A stretch of 64,000 nt of DNA, taken from the NCBI GenBank assembly GCA_963727045.1, contig CAVSES010000002.1, forward strand, positions 1,860,001 to 1,924,000. The letters are read 5' to 3'. The stretch comes from Bog-1198 sp963727045. GTDB taxonomy: Bacteria > Pseudomonadota > Gammaproteobacteria > Steroidobacterales > Steroidobacteraceae. The position numbers and the translations under genes were made by a program. A model generated the notes under the pieces. The model did no database searches. It saw only the letters and a list, made by a program, of their open reading frames with translations, and had not been told where the DNA came from. Of this stretch, positions 17,704 through 26,825 are shown piece after piece (position 1 is the first letter of the stretch; each line of letters opens with the position of its first letter).

Positions 17704-19172
17704 GTTGGAGCCCTTGGTTGGTGGTGCCCGCCGCCGGGCGCGGCTTCGCGGGCGCTTGCGTCGGCGGCGACGCGCATCGCGTGCCAGAGTGCCTCGACAT
17801 GCGGCGCCTCGGTCAGTTCGGCGCCGATGGATATGCGCGCCATCCACCGCCCGTCGATCACCGCCGGGGTAAGGTACGCCGCGCCGGAGTCGTTGATCGC
17901 CTGCACCCATCGTCTCGTGTGCCGGTCGAGCGCCTCGCCTTCGAGGCCAGAGGGTTCGTGGCGCACGCATACAGTCTGAAGGGTCACGGGAGCGAGCTGT
18001 CGCCACGCGGGTGCCGCGTCCACCTGCGCTGCGAACCAGCGCGCGTTCTCAATGTCGCGTCGCAGCCGCGCGCGAATTGCGTCTGCGCCCTGTTCACGCA
18101 GCGTCAGCCAGATCTTCAGCGCGCGAAATCGGCGGCCGAGTGCGATGCCCCAATCGCGATAGTTGCGCACCTGGGCGTCCATCGGTGTCCGCAGGTAGCT
18201 CGGATTCGTGGACATGACCCGCACCAGATGCTGAGGATCCTTGATCAGATAGAGGGAACAGTCGAATGCGATTCCCATCCACTTGTGCGGATTGACGACG
18301 ATCGAGTCGGCGTCCTCGATGCCCGCCCAATGATGGCGGCACTCCGGCAGCAGCATCGCAGTGCCGCCCATCGCCGCATCGACGTGAAGCCACAGCGCGT
18401 GGCGGCGCGCGACCGATGCGATCTGCGCAATCGGGTCCATGGCGGTGGCCGCAGTCGTACCGGTCGTGGCCACCACTGTGCAGGGCCTGCGTCCGCCGGC
18501 GAGGTCCTGTTCGATCGCAGCCTCAAGCGCCGGCACCGACAGCCGGAATTGAGAGTCGACCGGAATGTGACGCACGTGCTGCTGTCCAAAGCCGGCGAGC
18601 AACGCGGCCTTCTCGATCGAGCTGTGTGCCTGCGAGGAAGCGTAGACGATGAGCGGCGCTCCCGCACCCTGCAGTCCTTCGCGCGACGAACCGTATTGGG
18701 TGGCGCGTTCGCGTGCCGAGATCAACGCAATGAGCGCGGCTGCGGACGCCGTATCCTGGATGACTCCGCTGAAAGTCGGAGGCAGGCCCAACAGGTCGCG
18801 AAGCCAGTCCGTCGTGACTTGTTCGAGTTCCGTCAGGGCCGGACACGCCTGCCAGTTCAGCCCGATGGCGCCGAGGCCCGTGCTCAGCATGTCGCCGAGC
18901 ACCGAGGCAAGCGGCGCCGCGGCGGGGAAATAACCGAAAAAACTCGGGTGCTGCCAATGCGTGACCGCCGGCATGATCAGACCATCGAGGTCTCGAAGGA
19001 TGGCATCGAACGGTTCCCCCGACTCGGGTGCCGCCGCCGGAAGCTGCGCGATGAGTTCGCCCGGTCGCACCCTCGACTGAACCGGGACGCCACCCGCGGC
19101 CAGCTGTTCGCGATAGCAGGCGATCCATTCGACGAGCGCGTGACCCGCGTGCCTGAACTGCTCCGGCGTCAT
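17700..19172 (-). CDS. Pyridoxal-phosphate group II amino-acid decarboxylase (aromatic type)
   Basis: A 490-residue enzyme of the aromatic-L-amino-acid/tyrosine/histidine decarboxylase family, which removes CO2 from an amino acid to give an amine. Seen: WQHPSFFGYFPAA near the N-terminus, HVDAAMGGTAMLLPE with the Asp that contacts the PLP nitrogen, and the Schiff-base Lys297 in NPHKWMGIAFDCS. It overlaps hutG by four bases (ATGA) and the HdeA-like gene by four bases, so it belongs to the hut operon. Histidine is one candidate substrate from context, but aromatic amino acids are as likely from sequence alone. Confidence 0.85.
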   Translation of the reverse strand: MTPEQFRHAGHALVEWIACYREQLAAGGVPVQSRVRPGELIAQLPAAAPESGEPFDAILRDLDGLIMPAVTHWQHPSFFGYFPAAAPLASVLGDMLSTGLGAIGLNWQACPALTELEQVTTDWLRDLLGLPPTFSGVIQDTASAAALIALISARERATQYGSSREGLQGAGAPLIVYASSQAHSSIEKAALLAGFGQQHVRHIPVDSQFRLSVPALEAAIEQDLAGGRRPCTVVATTGTTAATAMDPIAQIASVARRHALWLHVDAAMGGTAMLLPECRHHWAGIEDADSIVVNPHKWMGIAFDCSLYLIKDPQHLVRVMSTNPSYLRTPMDAQVRNYRDWGIALGRRFRALKIWLTLREQGADAIRARLRRDIENARWFAAQVDAAPAWRQLAPVTLQTVCVRHEPSGLEGEALDRHTRRWVQAINDSGAAYLTPAVIDGRWMARISIGAELTEAPHVEALWHAMRVAADASAREAAPGGGHHQPRAPT

Positions 19173-20014
19173 GCAAGAGTCCCCGCCGCTGCAACCGCAG
19201 GCTCTGCGCCGCCGAATCCGGCGGCGCGGCGGAGCAAATCAGCCAGTAAACCGGCCAGGGGCGCCGCGCGGCCCGCATCGTACGCCGGCATTCGCGCCTC
19301 CTTAAGATAGGCGCATTGCGCAATTTCCAATTGGACGGCATGAATACCATGCGCGGGATTGCCGTAGCGGCGAGTGATGTAGCCGCCTTTGAATCGGCCG
19401 TCGACGACGAACGAATAGCGATCTTGTGCGCGAAGCGTTTCGACGATTCGATCCAACAAGGCACGTGAGCAGCTGCGGCCGTCGGCCGTGCCCACGTTGA
19501 GATCGGGCAGGCGTCCATCGAACAAGCCCGGCACCCTCGAGCGGATGGAATGCGCATCCCACAGGATGCAATGTCCGTGGACTCGGGCCAGTTCGCCGGT
19601 CAGTTCGGCAATCCGTTCGTGGTAAGGACGCCAGTACGTGCGCAGCCGCTCGGAGATTTCTCCGGGCGTTGGATCCGCGCCGTCGCGGTACAGTGCTTCG
19701 CCGTCGAACGTCTCGGTCGGACACACCGTGGTTTCGCGCTGACCCGGGTAGAGCGGAGCGCCATCGGGTGGCCGGTTGAGGTCGACGACATAGCGCGTGT
19801 GCGTGGCTCGGATGATCGAAGCGCCGAGATCGCGAAGAGAATCATACAGTTGCGGCACGAACCAGTCGGTATCGGGCAGATCGAGCGCTTCGGGCCGAAG
19901 GCGTGCCTCGAGCCCGGGCGGTACATATGTGCCCGAATGCGGGAAGCTGATCAAGAGCGGCCGGTTTCCCGGCAGGTATTCGAAGATCGGCTCGCCCGAC
20001 AGCGGCGCGCCCAT
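19169..20014 (-). CDS. hutG: N-formylglutamate deformylase
   Basis: Hydrolyses N-formyl-L-glutamate to glutamate and formate, the last step of the five-step histidine pathway. The 281-residue protein has the N-formylglutamate amidohydrolase landmarks LLISFPHSGTYVPP, DTDWFVPQLYD, the VVDLNRPPDGAPLYPGQ loop, and ILWDAHSIRSRVPGLFDGRLPDLNVGT in two adjoining pieces. The ATG at 20014 shares one base with the hutH stop (TGATG); the longer open frame to 20347 overlaps hutH and has no family match. It is distinct from the ureohydrolase-type HutG. Confidence 0.92.
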   Translation of the reverse strand: MGAPLSGEPIFEYLPGNRPLLISFPHSGTYVPPGLEARLRPEALDLPDTDWFVPQLYDSLRDLGASIIRATHTRYVVDLNRPPDGAPLYPGQRETTVCPTETFDGEALYRDGADPTPGEISERLRTYWRPYHERIAELTGELARVHGHCILWDAHSIRSRVPGLFDGRLPDLNVGTADGRSCSRALLDRIVETLRAQDRYSFVVDGRFKGGYITRRYGNPAHGIHAVQLEIAQCAYLKEARMPAYDAGRAAPLAGLLADLLRRAAGFGGAEPAVAAAGTLA

Positions 20015-21552
20015 CAGCGATCGACCCTCGAGGGCAGAATCCGCTTGAGCAGCGGAGACCAGCGTCCCGACAGGACCCAACGCTGCGCTGCCTGGATGTC
20101 CGGCGCGAAGTAGCGGTCGGCTGCATAGAACGGCACTTCGGCGCGCACGCCCGAATGCACTTGCTCGAGACTCGATGAGGATCGGGCGGGCCTGTGGAAG
20201 TCGATGCCCTGGGCGGCCGCGAGCAATTCGATGCCCACCACGGCGGCCGCGTTGTCGACCATGCGGCCGATGCGGCGCGCCGCGTGCGTCGCCATGCTCA
20301 CGTGGTCCTCCTGGTTCGCGGAAGTCGGGATCGAATCGATGCTGCACGGCGTGGCAATTGTCTTGTTTTCGGACACGAGGGCCGCTGCAGTGACTTGCGC
20401 GATCATGAAGCCGGAATTCACGCCGCTGTTGTCGACCAAAAAGGGCGGCAGGCCGCTCATTTTTGGATCAACCAATACGGCCATACGCCGCTCGGACAAG
20501 CTGCCGATCTCCGCCAGCGCGAGAGCCAGCGTATCGGCCGCGAACGCCACGGGTTCGGCATGAAAGTTCCCGCCCGACAATACGTCGCCCGCCTCGACGA
20601 ACAGCAGCGGGTTGTCGGTGACCGCATTGGCTTCCAATTGCAGCGTTGCGCTCACATTGCGAACCAGGTCCAAACAAGCTCCCATCACCTGCGGCTGACA
20701 GCGGAAGGAATAGGGGTCCTGCACGCGCGTGCAGTCGAGGTGCGAGGCGCGAATCGCGCTGCCCGCGATCAAGTCGCGGTATTCGCGCGCCACGGCGATT
20801 TGTCCCGGTTGACCCCGGACTTCCTGTACGCGCGCATCGAACGGCGAGTCGCTTCCCTTGAGCGCGTCCACCGACATTGCGCCGGCGACGACGGCGGCCG
20901 CAAGCACGTCTTCTGCGCCGAACAATCCTGCGAGGGCAAGCGCAGTGGACACCTGGGTGCCGTTGATCAATGCGAGCCCTTCTTTGGCGCGCAGCTTGAT
21001 GGGGTGCAGTCCGGCCGCGAGCAAGCCATCGCCTGCCGGCAACACGACACCCTGCACCCGCACCCTGCCGATGCCAAGCAGCACGGTGCTCAAATGGGCC
21101 AGGGGCGCCAAGTCCCCGGACGCACCCACCGAGCCCTGGGCCGGAACCACGGGATAGACCTCATGCTCCAGCAACGCGAGCAGCGCGTCGATCACCGGCA
21201 TCGTGATGCCGGAGTGTCCGCGCGCGAGCGCATTGATCTTGAGGGCAAGGATCAGACGCACGACGGGGTCGGGCAACGCATCGCCCACGCCGGCCGCGTG
21301 TGAGAGCAGGAGGTTGCGCTGCAAGAGTTCGAGCTGTTCGGGCGGGATGCGCGTCTGTGCCAACAAACCGAAGCCGGTATTGATGCCGTACGCCGCATCC
21401 CCGGCCGCGATGATCCTGTCCACCAAGGAGCTTGCGTCCGAAATGCGGCCTCGATCGTGAGCCGACAGCCGCATCGCGACCGGCTGTTCGTAGATTCGCC
21501 GCAGCGCCGGAAGCGAGAGTTCTCCGGCGCGGAACTCCAGTACGTTCGTCAC
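20014..21552 (-). CDS. hutH: Histidine ammonia-lyase
   Basis: Deaminates histidine to trans-urocanate, the first step of the hut pathway. The 512-residue protein carries the Ala144-Ser145-Gly146 triad in GSVGASGDLAPLAHLS, which cyclises into the MIO prosthetic group, plus YGINTGFG and the QDPYSFRCQPQVMGA block that lines the active site. Length is normal for the family. It overlaps hutU by four bases (ATGA) and hutG by one base, which indicates tight translational coupling inside the operon. Confidence 0.96.
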   Translation of the reverse strand: MTNVLEFRAGELSLPALRRIYEQPVAMRLSAHDRGRISDASSLVDRIIAAGDAAYGINTGFGLLAQTRIPPEQLELLQRNLLLSHAAGVGDALPDPVVRLILALKINALARGHSGITMPVIDALLALLEHEVYPVVPAQGSVGASGDLAPLAHLSTVLLGIGRVRVQGVVLPAGDGLLAAGLHPIKLRAKEGLALINGTQVSTALALAGLFGAEDVLAAAVVAGAMSVDALKGSDSPFDARVQEVRGQPGQIAVAREYRDLIAGSAIRASHLDCTRVQDPYSFRCQPQVMGACLDLVRNVSATLQLEANAVTDNPLLFVEAGDVLSGGNFHAEPVAFAADTLALALAEIGSLSERRMAVLVDPKMSGLPPFLVDNSGVNSGFMIAQVTAAALVSENKTIATPCSIDSIPTSANQEDHVSMATHAARRIGRMVDNAAAVVGIELLAAAQGIDFHRPARSSSSLEQVHSGVRAEVPFYAADRYFAPDIQAAQRWVLSGRWSPLLKRILPSRVDR

Positions 21553-23216
21553 TGACCGATCATCGGCAGATTCAGGCCCTGCTCGCGGGCGCAGGCGATG
21601 GCGGTTTCATAGCCGGCGTCGGCGTGGCGCATGACTCCGGTGCCGGGATCGTTCCAAAGCACTCGACGCAGCCGCTTGGCCGCGGCCGCACTGCCGTCGC
21701 ACACGATGACCACGCCGGCGTGCTGGGAGTAGCCCATGCCGACGCCGCCGCCGTGATGAATCGACACCCAGGTGGCGCCGCTGGCCGTGTTCAACAGGGC
21801 ATTGAGCAAAGGCCAGTCGGAAACCGCATCGGAGCCGTCCTTCATGGCCTCGGTTTCGCGGTTCGGACTCGCGACGGACCCGGAGTCCAGATGGTCGCGG
21901 CCGATGACGATCGGCGCCGACAGCTCGCCGCTCTTGACCATTTCGTTGAATGCCAATCCCAGGCGGTGCCGTTGCCCCAATCCCACCCAGCAGATGCGCG
22001 CCGGCAATCCCTGGAAATGGATTTGCGAACGCGCCATGTCCAGCCAATGATGCAGATGGGGATCGTCCGGGATCAGCTCTTTGACTTTCGCGTCGGTCTT
22101 GTAGATATCCCCGGGGTCACCCGAGAGGGCGATCCAGCGGAATGGGCCCACGCCGCGGCAGAACAGCGGGCGAATGTATTCCGGAACGAATCCCGGAATA
22201 TCGAAGGCCTGGGCGACGCCGGCATCGAGCGCGGCCTGCCTGATGTTGTTGCCGTAGTCGAACACCGGCATTCCCATCCGCTTGAAGCGAAGCAAATACT
22301 CGACATGCTTCGCCATCGAGCGGATCGCAGCGGCACTGGTGCCGGCAGGGTCGCTGACGCGGCGTTCATCCCACTGCTCGACAGTCCAACCCTGCGGCAG
22401 GTAACCGTTGACGGGGTCGTGCGCCGACGTTTGATCCGTCAGGGCATCGGGTCTGATGCCGCGCTCGAGCAAGGTGTGCAGCACATCGACGATGTTGCCG
22501 AGAAGCGCCACGGAAATCGGTTTGGAATTTTTCTTCGCTTCCGCGAACAGCGCAAGTGCCTCGTCGACGGACTTCGCTTGCGCATCCACGTAGCCCGTTT
22601 GCAGGCGCTTGTCGATGCGGCTCTGACGGCATTCCACCGCCAGCATGCTGAATCCCGCCATGGTGGCCGCCAGCGGCTGCGCGCCCCCCATGCCGCCGAG
22701 GCCGGCCGTCAATATCCATTTGCCGTTGAGCTGGTCGTTGAAGTCCCGCCGGCCCATTTCCGCAAAGGTCTCGTACGTGCCCTGCACGATGCCCTGGCTC
22801 CCGATGTACACCCACGAGCCTGCGGTCATCTGTCCGTACATGGCGAGACCCTTGCGATCGAGCTCGTTGAAGTGCTCCCAGGTCGCCCAGTGCGGCACGA
22901 GGTTGGAATTGGCGATCAGCACCCGCGGCGCGTCCGGATGCGTCGGGAACACCCCCACGGGCTTGCCGGACTGCACCAGCAGGGTTTCCTCCTCCGAGAG
23001 GACTTTCAGGGTCTCCACGATGCGGTCGTAACAGTTCCAGTCGCGTGCGGCGCGGCCGATGCCTCCGTACACCACGAGCTCAGCCGGATTTTCCGCGACA
23101 TCGGGGTCGAGATTGTTCATCAGCATGCGCAGCGGCGCCTCGGTCATCCAAGTGCGCGCGCTCAAGGCGCTGCCGCGGGCCGCACGGATGATTCTGGGCT
23201 TCAATGGGGCGAGCAT
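21549..23216 (-). CDS. hutU: Urocanate hydratase
   Basis: Adds water to urocanate to give 4-imidazolone-5-propionate, using tightly bound NAD. The 555-residue protein is full length and shows the urocanase blocks NLDPDVAENPAELVVYGGIG, the NAD-binding GGMGGAQPLA, and HHGGGVGMGYSQHAG near the C-terminus. ATG 23216 is preferred over 23222 because AAGGA lies six bases before it but only one base before the other. It begins nine bases after hutC and is the first enzyme gene of the operon. Confidence 0.96.
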   Translation of the reverse strand: MLAPLKPRIIRAARGSALSARTWMTEAPLRMLMNNLDPDVAENPAELVVYGGIGRAARDWNCYDRIVETLKVLSEEETLLVQSGKPVGVFPTHPDAPRVLIANSNLVPHWATWEHFNELDRKGLAMYGQMTAGSWVYIGSQGIVQGTYETFAEMGRRDFNDQLNGKWILTAGLGGMGGAQPLAATMAGFSMLAVECRQSRIDKRLQTGYVDAQAKSVDEALALFAEAKKNSKPISVALLGNIVDVLHTLLERGIRPDALTDQTSAHDPVNGYLPQGWTVEQWDERRVSDPAGTSAAAIRSMAKHVEYLLRFKRMGMPVFDYGNNIRQAALDAGVAQAFDIPGFVPEYIRPLFCRGVGPFRWIALSGDPGDIYKTDAKVKELIPDDPHLHHWLDMARSQIHFQGLPARICWVGLGQRHRLGLAFNEMVKSGELSAPIVIGRDHLDSGSVASPNRETEAMKDGSDAVSDWPLLNALLNTASGATWVSIHHGGGVGMGYSQHAGVVIVCDGSAAAAKRLRRVLWNDPGTGVMRHADAGYETAIACAREQGLNLPMIGQ

Positions 23217-23225
23217 GGTCATTCC

Positions 23226-23945
23226 TTAGGGGCGGAAGCGCCCGGACATTTCGTAACGGGAACCAGGGTAGTACAGACGGGCCACCGAGGCGATTTGCCC
23301 GGCGGTCCAGGTGCGTCTGATCATGAGCAAACACGGTTCGTCGCGCTTCATGGCCAGAAGCCTTCGCGTGCGCTCATCCGGCATGACGGCCCGCAGCAGA
23401 TGTTCGGCTTCCTGCAACGGAGCGGCCTCGAGCAAATAGTCGGTGGGCGTGGTCTGATTGAAATCCACCTTCAAATAATCCGGTGCGAGCTTTGGCAGAA
23501 CATAGCGATCCTCGAGCTGAATGGGACGGTCATTCTCGAAATGCACGATGACCGAGCAGAACAATTCGCTGCGCGGCGCCACGCCAAAATCTTCTGCGAG
23601 TTCCGCCGCCCCGCGCACCCTCTCCAGCGAAACGATCTCGGCGCGGTGGACGTGCCCCCGGCGGCGGATCTCGTCGGCAATGCTGCGGATTTCAAGAGGA
23701 TGCGCGCGCGCGTGCTGTTCAGCCACGAAACTGCCGACGCCGGCGATACGCACCAGCACTCCCTCATCGCGCAATTCGCGCAGCGCCCGGTTGGCGGTCA
23801 TGCGCGAAACGCCGAAGGACTTGACGATGTCGTTTTCGGACGGCACCCGCATCGAAGCGCCCCACTTGCCCGATCCGATATTGTCGAGGATATGCCGCTT
23901 TACCTGTAAATACAGCGGTTGTAGCGACGCGTTGGGCCGGCTCAT
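23226..23945 (-). CDS. hutC: Histidine utilisation repressor, GntR/HutC family
   Basis: A 239-residue repressor with an N-terminal winged helix-turn-helix (RVPSENDIVKSFGVSRMTAN) and a C-terminal UTRA ligand domain that in other bacteria binds urocanate. Urocanate releases HutC from DNA and so turns on hut genes. It lies first in the hutC-U-H-G operon and has a matching operator candidate 15 bases before its start, so it is probably autoregulated. The UTRA part is complete, including the RTWTAGQIASVARLYYPGSR end. Confidence 0.93.
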   Translation of the reverse strand: MSRPNASLQPLYLQVKRHILDNIGSGKWGASMRVPSENDIVKSFGVSRMTANRALRELRDEGVLVRIAGVGSFVAEQHARAHPLEIRSIADEIRRRGHVHRAEIVSLERVRGAAELAEDFGVAPRSELFCSVIVHFENDRPIQLEDRYVLPKLAPDYLKVDFNQTTPTDYLLEAAPLQEAEHLLRAVMPDERTRRLLAMKRDEPCLLMIRRTWTAGQIASVARLYYPGSRYEMSGRFRP

Positions 23946-23959
23946 GGCGCAAGATTAAG

Positions 23960-23977
23960 CTGTATAGACAGGTACAG
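23960..23977 (-). promoter_or_regulatory. Candidate HutC operator before hutC
   Basis: CTGTATAGACAGGTACAG has CTGTA/TACAG inverted ends and contains GTATAGAC, which fits the published HutC-subfamily pattern GT-N-TA-N-AC. It lies between hutF's stop and hutC's start. On the minus strand a TTGACT hexamer (23976-23981) precedes it, so a bound repressor would cover the promoter of the hutC-hutU-hutH-hutG-decarboxylase operon. Prediction from sequence only. Confidence 0.65.
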
Positions 23978-23988
23978 TCAACCTGAAT

Positions 23989-25386
23989 CTATTGAGGCAC
24001 CGCAAGTCTGCGCATCAAATCTCCGAAGCGCGGTCGAAGCTCGTCCTCGGCCGCGTGGCGCCTGTCTTTGATCACCCAGCGGCCGGCGACCATGACATCG
24101 CGGATTGCCGCGTCGCCGCCCGCAAATATCAGGTGGTCGAATGCGGCGTCCTCCGCCGCGCCCGCCATCGAATCATGTGCGCCATCCAGAACCAGCCAGT
24201 CGGCGCGACGCCCCGCCTCGATCGCTCCTGCGGGTTGGCCGATGGCCTGCGCACCCTGCCGTGCCGCGTCGATCCAGAGGCGGGTGCCCACGTGCGCCTC
24301 CGTCTTTGTCGCGAGCACGCCGCGCCGCTTCTTGCGCAGCCTCTGTTGGTATTCCAGCCAGCGCAGTTCCTCGGCGGGGTTCACGGTGGATTGGCTGTCC
24401 GAGCCGACACAGAGCCGCCCACGCGCGGCGAGAAAGCGGGCAGTATCGAAGAAGCCGTCGCCGAGATTGGCCTCGGTGCTGACGGAAACGCACACGCTCG
24501 GCCCGGCACCAGCCAGCGCCTCGAGTTCCGCGGGGGTGGCGTGAGTGGCATGCACCAGGCACCAATGCTCGGTGAGCAATCCGCTGTCCAGCAGCAATTC
24601 GATGGGACGCCGGCCGGTCTCGCGGAGGCATGCCTTTACCTCCAGCACCTGCTCGGCCACATGGATGTGCACAGGCATGCCGGCGTCGATCTCGCGCAGC
24701 CGCTCGGCCGCCTCCCGCAGGGTGTCCAAGGGGACTGCCCGCAGACTGTGGAATGCGGCCCCTGTGCGCAGTAGCGGCGAGGGGCTGTGCCGATCCTTGC
24801 CGATGCGCTCTTCGATTCCGCGAAGATACGTGTCCAGTTCCAAGGCGAATCGCGATTGCTCCGGCCTCAAGGGCCGGCTTCCGAAATCGCTCGTTTGATA
24901 CAGGGTCGGCAGGAATGTGAGACCGATGCCGGCGGTCGAGGCGGCGTCGATGACGGCATCCCAAAGAGCGTTCGGCCCCGAATAGGCGATGCCGTCCCGC
25001 CGGCGGTGTAGATAGTGAAATTCGGCCACAGAGGTGTAGCCGCTTTTGAGCATCTCGATGAAGAGCTGAGTCGCCAGGGTTTGCAGGTCGCCGGGATCGA
25101 CGCGATTGGCCAGCGCATACATGGCCTGCCGCCACGTCCAGAAGCTGTCGCGCGCCGACAATCGGTACTCGGTATTTCCCGCCATGGCCCGCTGGAATGC
25201 ATGACTGTGCCCGTTGGACATGCCCGGCACGACGATGCCGTCGACGCGCTCGCCGCCCGGCGACAGGTCGGCGCCGGTGGCCGAAGTGGTCACGTCGGTG
25301 ATGAAACCCTGGTCGGAGACGCCGACGATGACGTCTTGGGCCCACCCACGCCGCAGATAGGCCGACTGCAAATGGTAACGACGCAT
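23989..25386 (-). CDS. hutF: Formimidoylglutamate deiminase
   Basis: Deiminates N-formimino-L-glutamate to N-formyl-L-glutamate and ammonia, giving the substrate of hutG. The 465-residue amidohydrolase has the metal-binding His pair in PGMSNGHSHAFQRAM, the HIHVAEQ strand with a further His, and the HATHATPAE and GSDSQSTVNPAEELRWLEYQ blocks with the metal Asp, all typical of HutF. ATG 25386 was chosen because the long upstream frame crosses the operator and overlaps hutI. It is transcribed toward hutC and is divergent from hutI. Confidence 0.93.
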   Translation of the reverse strand: MRRYHLQSAYLRRGWAQDVIVGVSDQGFITDVTTSATGADLSPGGERVDGIVVPGMSNGHSHAFQRAMAGNTEYRLSARDSFWTWRQAMYALANRVDPGDLQTLATQLFIEMLKSGYTSVAEFHYLHRRRDGIAYSGPNALWDAVIDAASTAGIGLTFLPTLYQTSDFGSRPLRPEQSRFALELDTYLRGIEERIGKDRHSPSPLLRTGAAFHSLRAVPLDTLREAAERLREIDAGMPVHIHVAEQVLEVKACLRETGRRPIELLLDSGLLTEHWCLVHATHATPAELEALAGAGPSVCVSVSTEANLGDGFFDTARFLAARGRLCVGSDSQSTVNPAEELRWLEYQQRLRKKRRGVLATKTEAHVGTRLWIDAARQGAQAIGQPAGAIEAGRRADWLVLDGAHDSMAGAAEDAAFDHLIFAGGDAAIRDVMVAGRWVIKDRRHAAEDELRPRFGDLMRRLAVPQ

Positions 25387-25391
25387 CTTGA

Positions 25392-25405
25392 CTATACCTG
25401 TATAG
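25392..25405. promoter_or_regulatory. Candidate HutC operator between hutF and hutI
   Basis: CTATACCTGTATAG is a perfect 6-bp inverted repeat (CTATAC/GTATAG) around two bases, and shares GTATAG with the site before hutC. It sits 5 bases before the hutF start and 52 bases before the hutI start, so one repressor dimer could control both divergent genes. No strong sigma-70 hexamers are obvious in the 70-base gap. Confidence 0.62.
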
Positions 25406-25457
25406 GGAACCTGGTTTGCCGTATCATACTTGGATCCGCCGGCAGCGGCGATCTGCG

Positions 25458-26744
25458 GTGCCAAAAGACTTGAATAAAGAATGGGACCAGATTTGGGTCG
25501 GCGCAAACATTGCCACCATGGTCGCGGGCGCGGAACCCTATGGCAATATGAAAGATGCCGCGCTGGCGGTGAAAGGCGATCGAATCGCCTGGATCGGTCC
25601 CGCCGCCGAAGGCGCGCGCAAGTCCGCTCTGCTCGATGTTCCGGCCCACGATGCCCGCGGTCTATGGATGACGCCGGGACTGATCGATTGCCACACGCAT
25701 CTGGTCTACGGCGGCAATCGGGTCGAGGAATTCGAAAGGCGGCTCTGCGGCGTGTCCTACGAGGACATTGCACGCGCCGGGGGCGGCATCCAATCGACCG
25801 TGCGGGCGACGCGCGCCGCAACTCATCGGGAGCTGCATGCTTCCGCCGCCGTGCGCGCCAAACGCCTGATGTCCGAGGGCGTTACCACCATTGAGGTGAA
25901 GTCCGGCTACGGCCTCGAACTCGAGGCCGAGCGGCGCTTGCTCGAGGTGGCGCGGGATTTGGGGAGCGAACTGCCGGTGACGATCAAAAAGACGTACCTG
26001 GGGTTGCATGCATTGCCGCGGGACAGCGCCTCCGCTCGCGTTCAGTTCGTGAAGGATGCCAGCGGCCCCTGGTTGGAGTCTTTGGCCGCGGCTGGACTGG
26101 TCGATGCGGTGGACGCGTTCTGCGAAAACATCGCCTTCTCGCTTGCGGAAACCGAAATCCTGTTGCGAGCGGCGAAGCGGCTCGGATTGCCCGCTCATGT
26201 CCACGCGGGCCAGCTGACCGACATGGGAGCCGCAGAGTTGGCCGCGAAGTGGGGCGCCTTGTCTGCCGACCATCTGGAGTATCTGAGCGGCGCCGGCGCG
26301 CAGTCCCTTGCGGCTGCGGGCACGGTCGCCGTTCTGTTGCCGACCGCGTACTTCACGCTGCGGCAGGCGACGCCTCCGCCCGTCGCACTGCTGCGCGAAG
26401 AGGGTGTGCCGATGGCGATTGCGACCGACTGCAATCCGGGAAGCTCACCTTGCACGTCGATATTGCTCGCCCTCAACATGGCCTGCACGTTGTTCGGCTT
26501 GACGCCGGAGGAGGCGCTGCGCGGCGCCACGCGGCACGCCGCGGCCGCGTTGGGTGAGCTGGATGAGATCGGCACCATCGAAGTCGGGAAGCGCGCCGAC
26601 CTGGCGTTTTGGCGCATCGAGCGCCCCGCAGAGCTTTGCTATGCACTGGGCGCGAATCCGTGTGCAGGTGTGATGTACCGGGGCGAACTCCGCGCGACCG
26701 AGGGCGCGCACGCCTCGCTCGTGGCTGCGCAAACCATCGCCTGA
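25458..26744 (+). CDS. hutI: Imidazolonepropionase
   Basis: Hydrolyses 4-imidazolone-5-propionate to N-formimino-L-glutamate. The 428-residue metal-dependent amidohydrolase shows TPGLIDCHTHLVYGGNR with the zinc His pair, EVKSGYGLELEAE, HVHAGQLTD with two further metal or substrate residues, and ATDCNPGSSPC with the catalytic Asp. GTG 25458 gives the usual N-terminus; TTG 25470 is an alternative. It is transcribed away from hutF, with one HutC-like operator between them. Confidence 0.94.
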   Translation: MPKDLNKEWDQIWVGANIATMVAGAEPYGNMKDAALAVKGDRIAWIGPAAEGARKSALLDVPAHDARGLWMTPGLIDCHTHLVYGGNRVEEFERRLCGVSYEDIARAGGGIQSTVRATRAATHRELHASAAVRAKRLMSEGVTTIEVKSGYGLELEAERRLLEVARDLGSELPVTIKKTYLGLHALPRDSASARVQFVKDASGPWLESLAAAGLVDAVDAFCENIAFSLAETEILLRAAKRLGLPAHVHAGQLTDMGAAELAAKWGALSADHLEYLSGAGAQSLAAAGTVAVLLPTAYFTLRQATPPPVALLREEGVPMAIATDCNPGSSPCTSILLALNMACTLFGLTPEEALRGATRHAAAALGELDEIGTIEVGKRADLAFWRIERPAELCYALGANPCAGVMYRGELRATEGAHASLVAAQTIA

Positions 26745-26791
26745 TCGGAGCCTTCAGGTGGCGGCGCGGGTGCAGCAAACGCCGGGGCCGC

Positions 26792-26818
26792 TCAACTTTC
26801 GCGCCAAGCCGCCGACAG
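26792..26818 (+). promoter_or_regulatory. Possible sigma-28 (FliA) promoter before the HDOD gene
   Basis: TCAACTTT, 11 bases, GCCGACAG: six of eight matches in each half to the flagellar sigma-28 consensus TAAAGTTT-N11-GCCGATAA. The start point would fall almost on the GTG of the next gene, so either the mRNA has nearly no leader or translation starts further in. Weakest of the three such sites here. Confidence 0.35.
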
Positions 26819-26825
26819 GTACAGC

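Noticed and set aside
17718..19310. 530-codon open frame on the plus strand
   Set aside because: Antisense of the decarboxylase gene, which has complete PLP motifs.
21432..23909. 825-codon open frame on the plus strand
   Set aside because: It is the reverse of hutH, hutU and hutC, all of which are clear genes; the sequence is His/Arg-rich with no family features, as expected for antisense of GC-rich genes.
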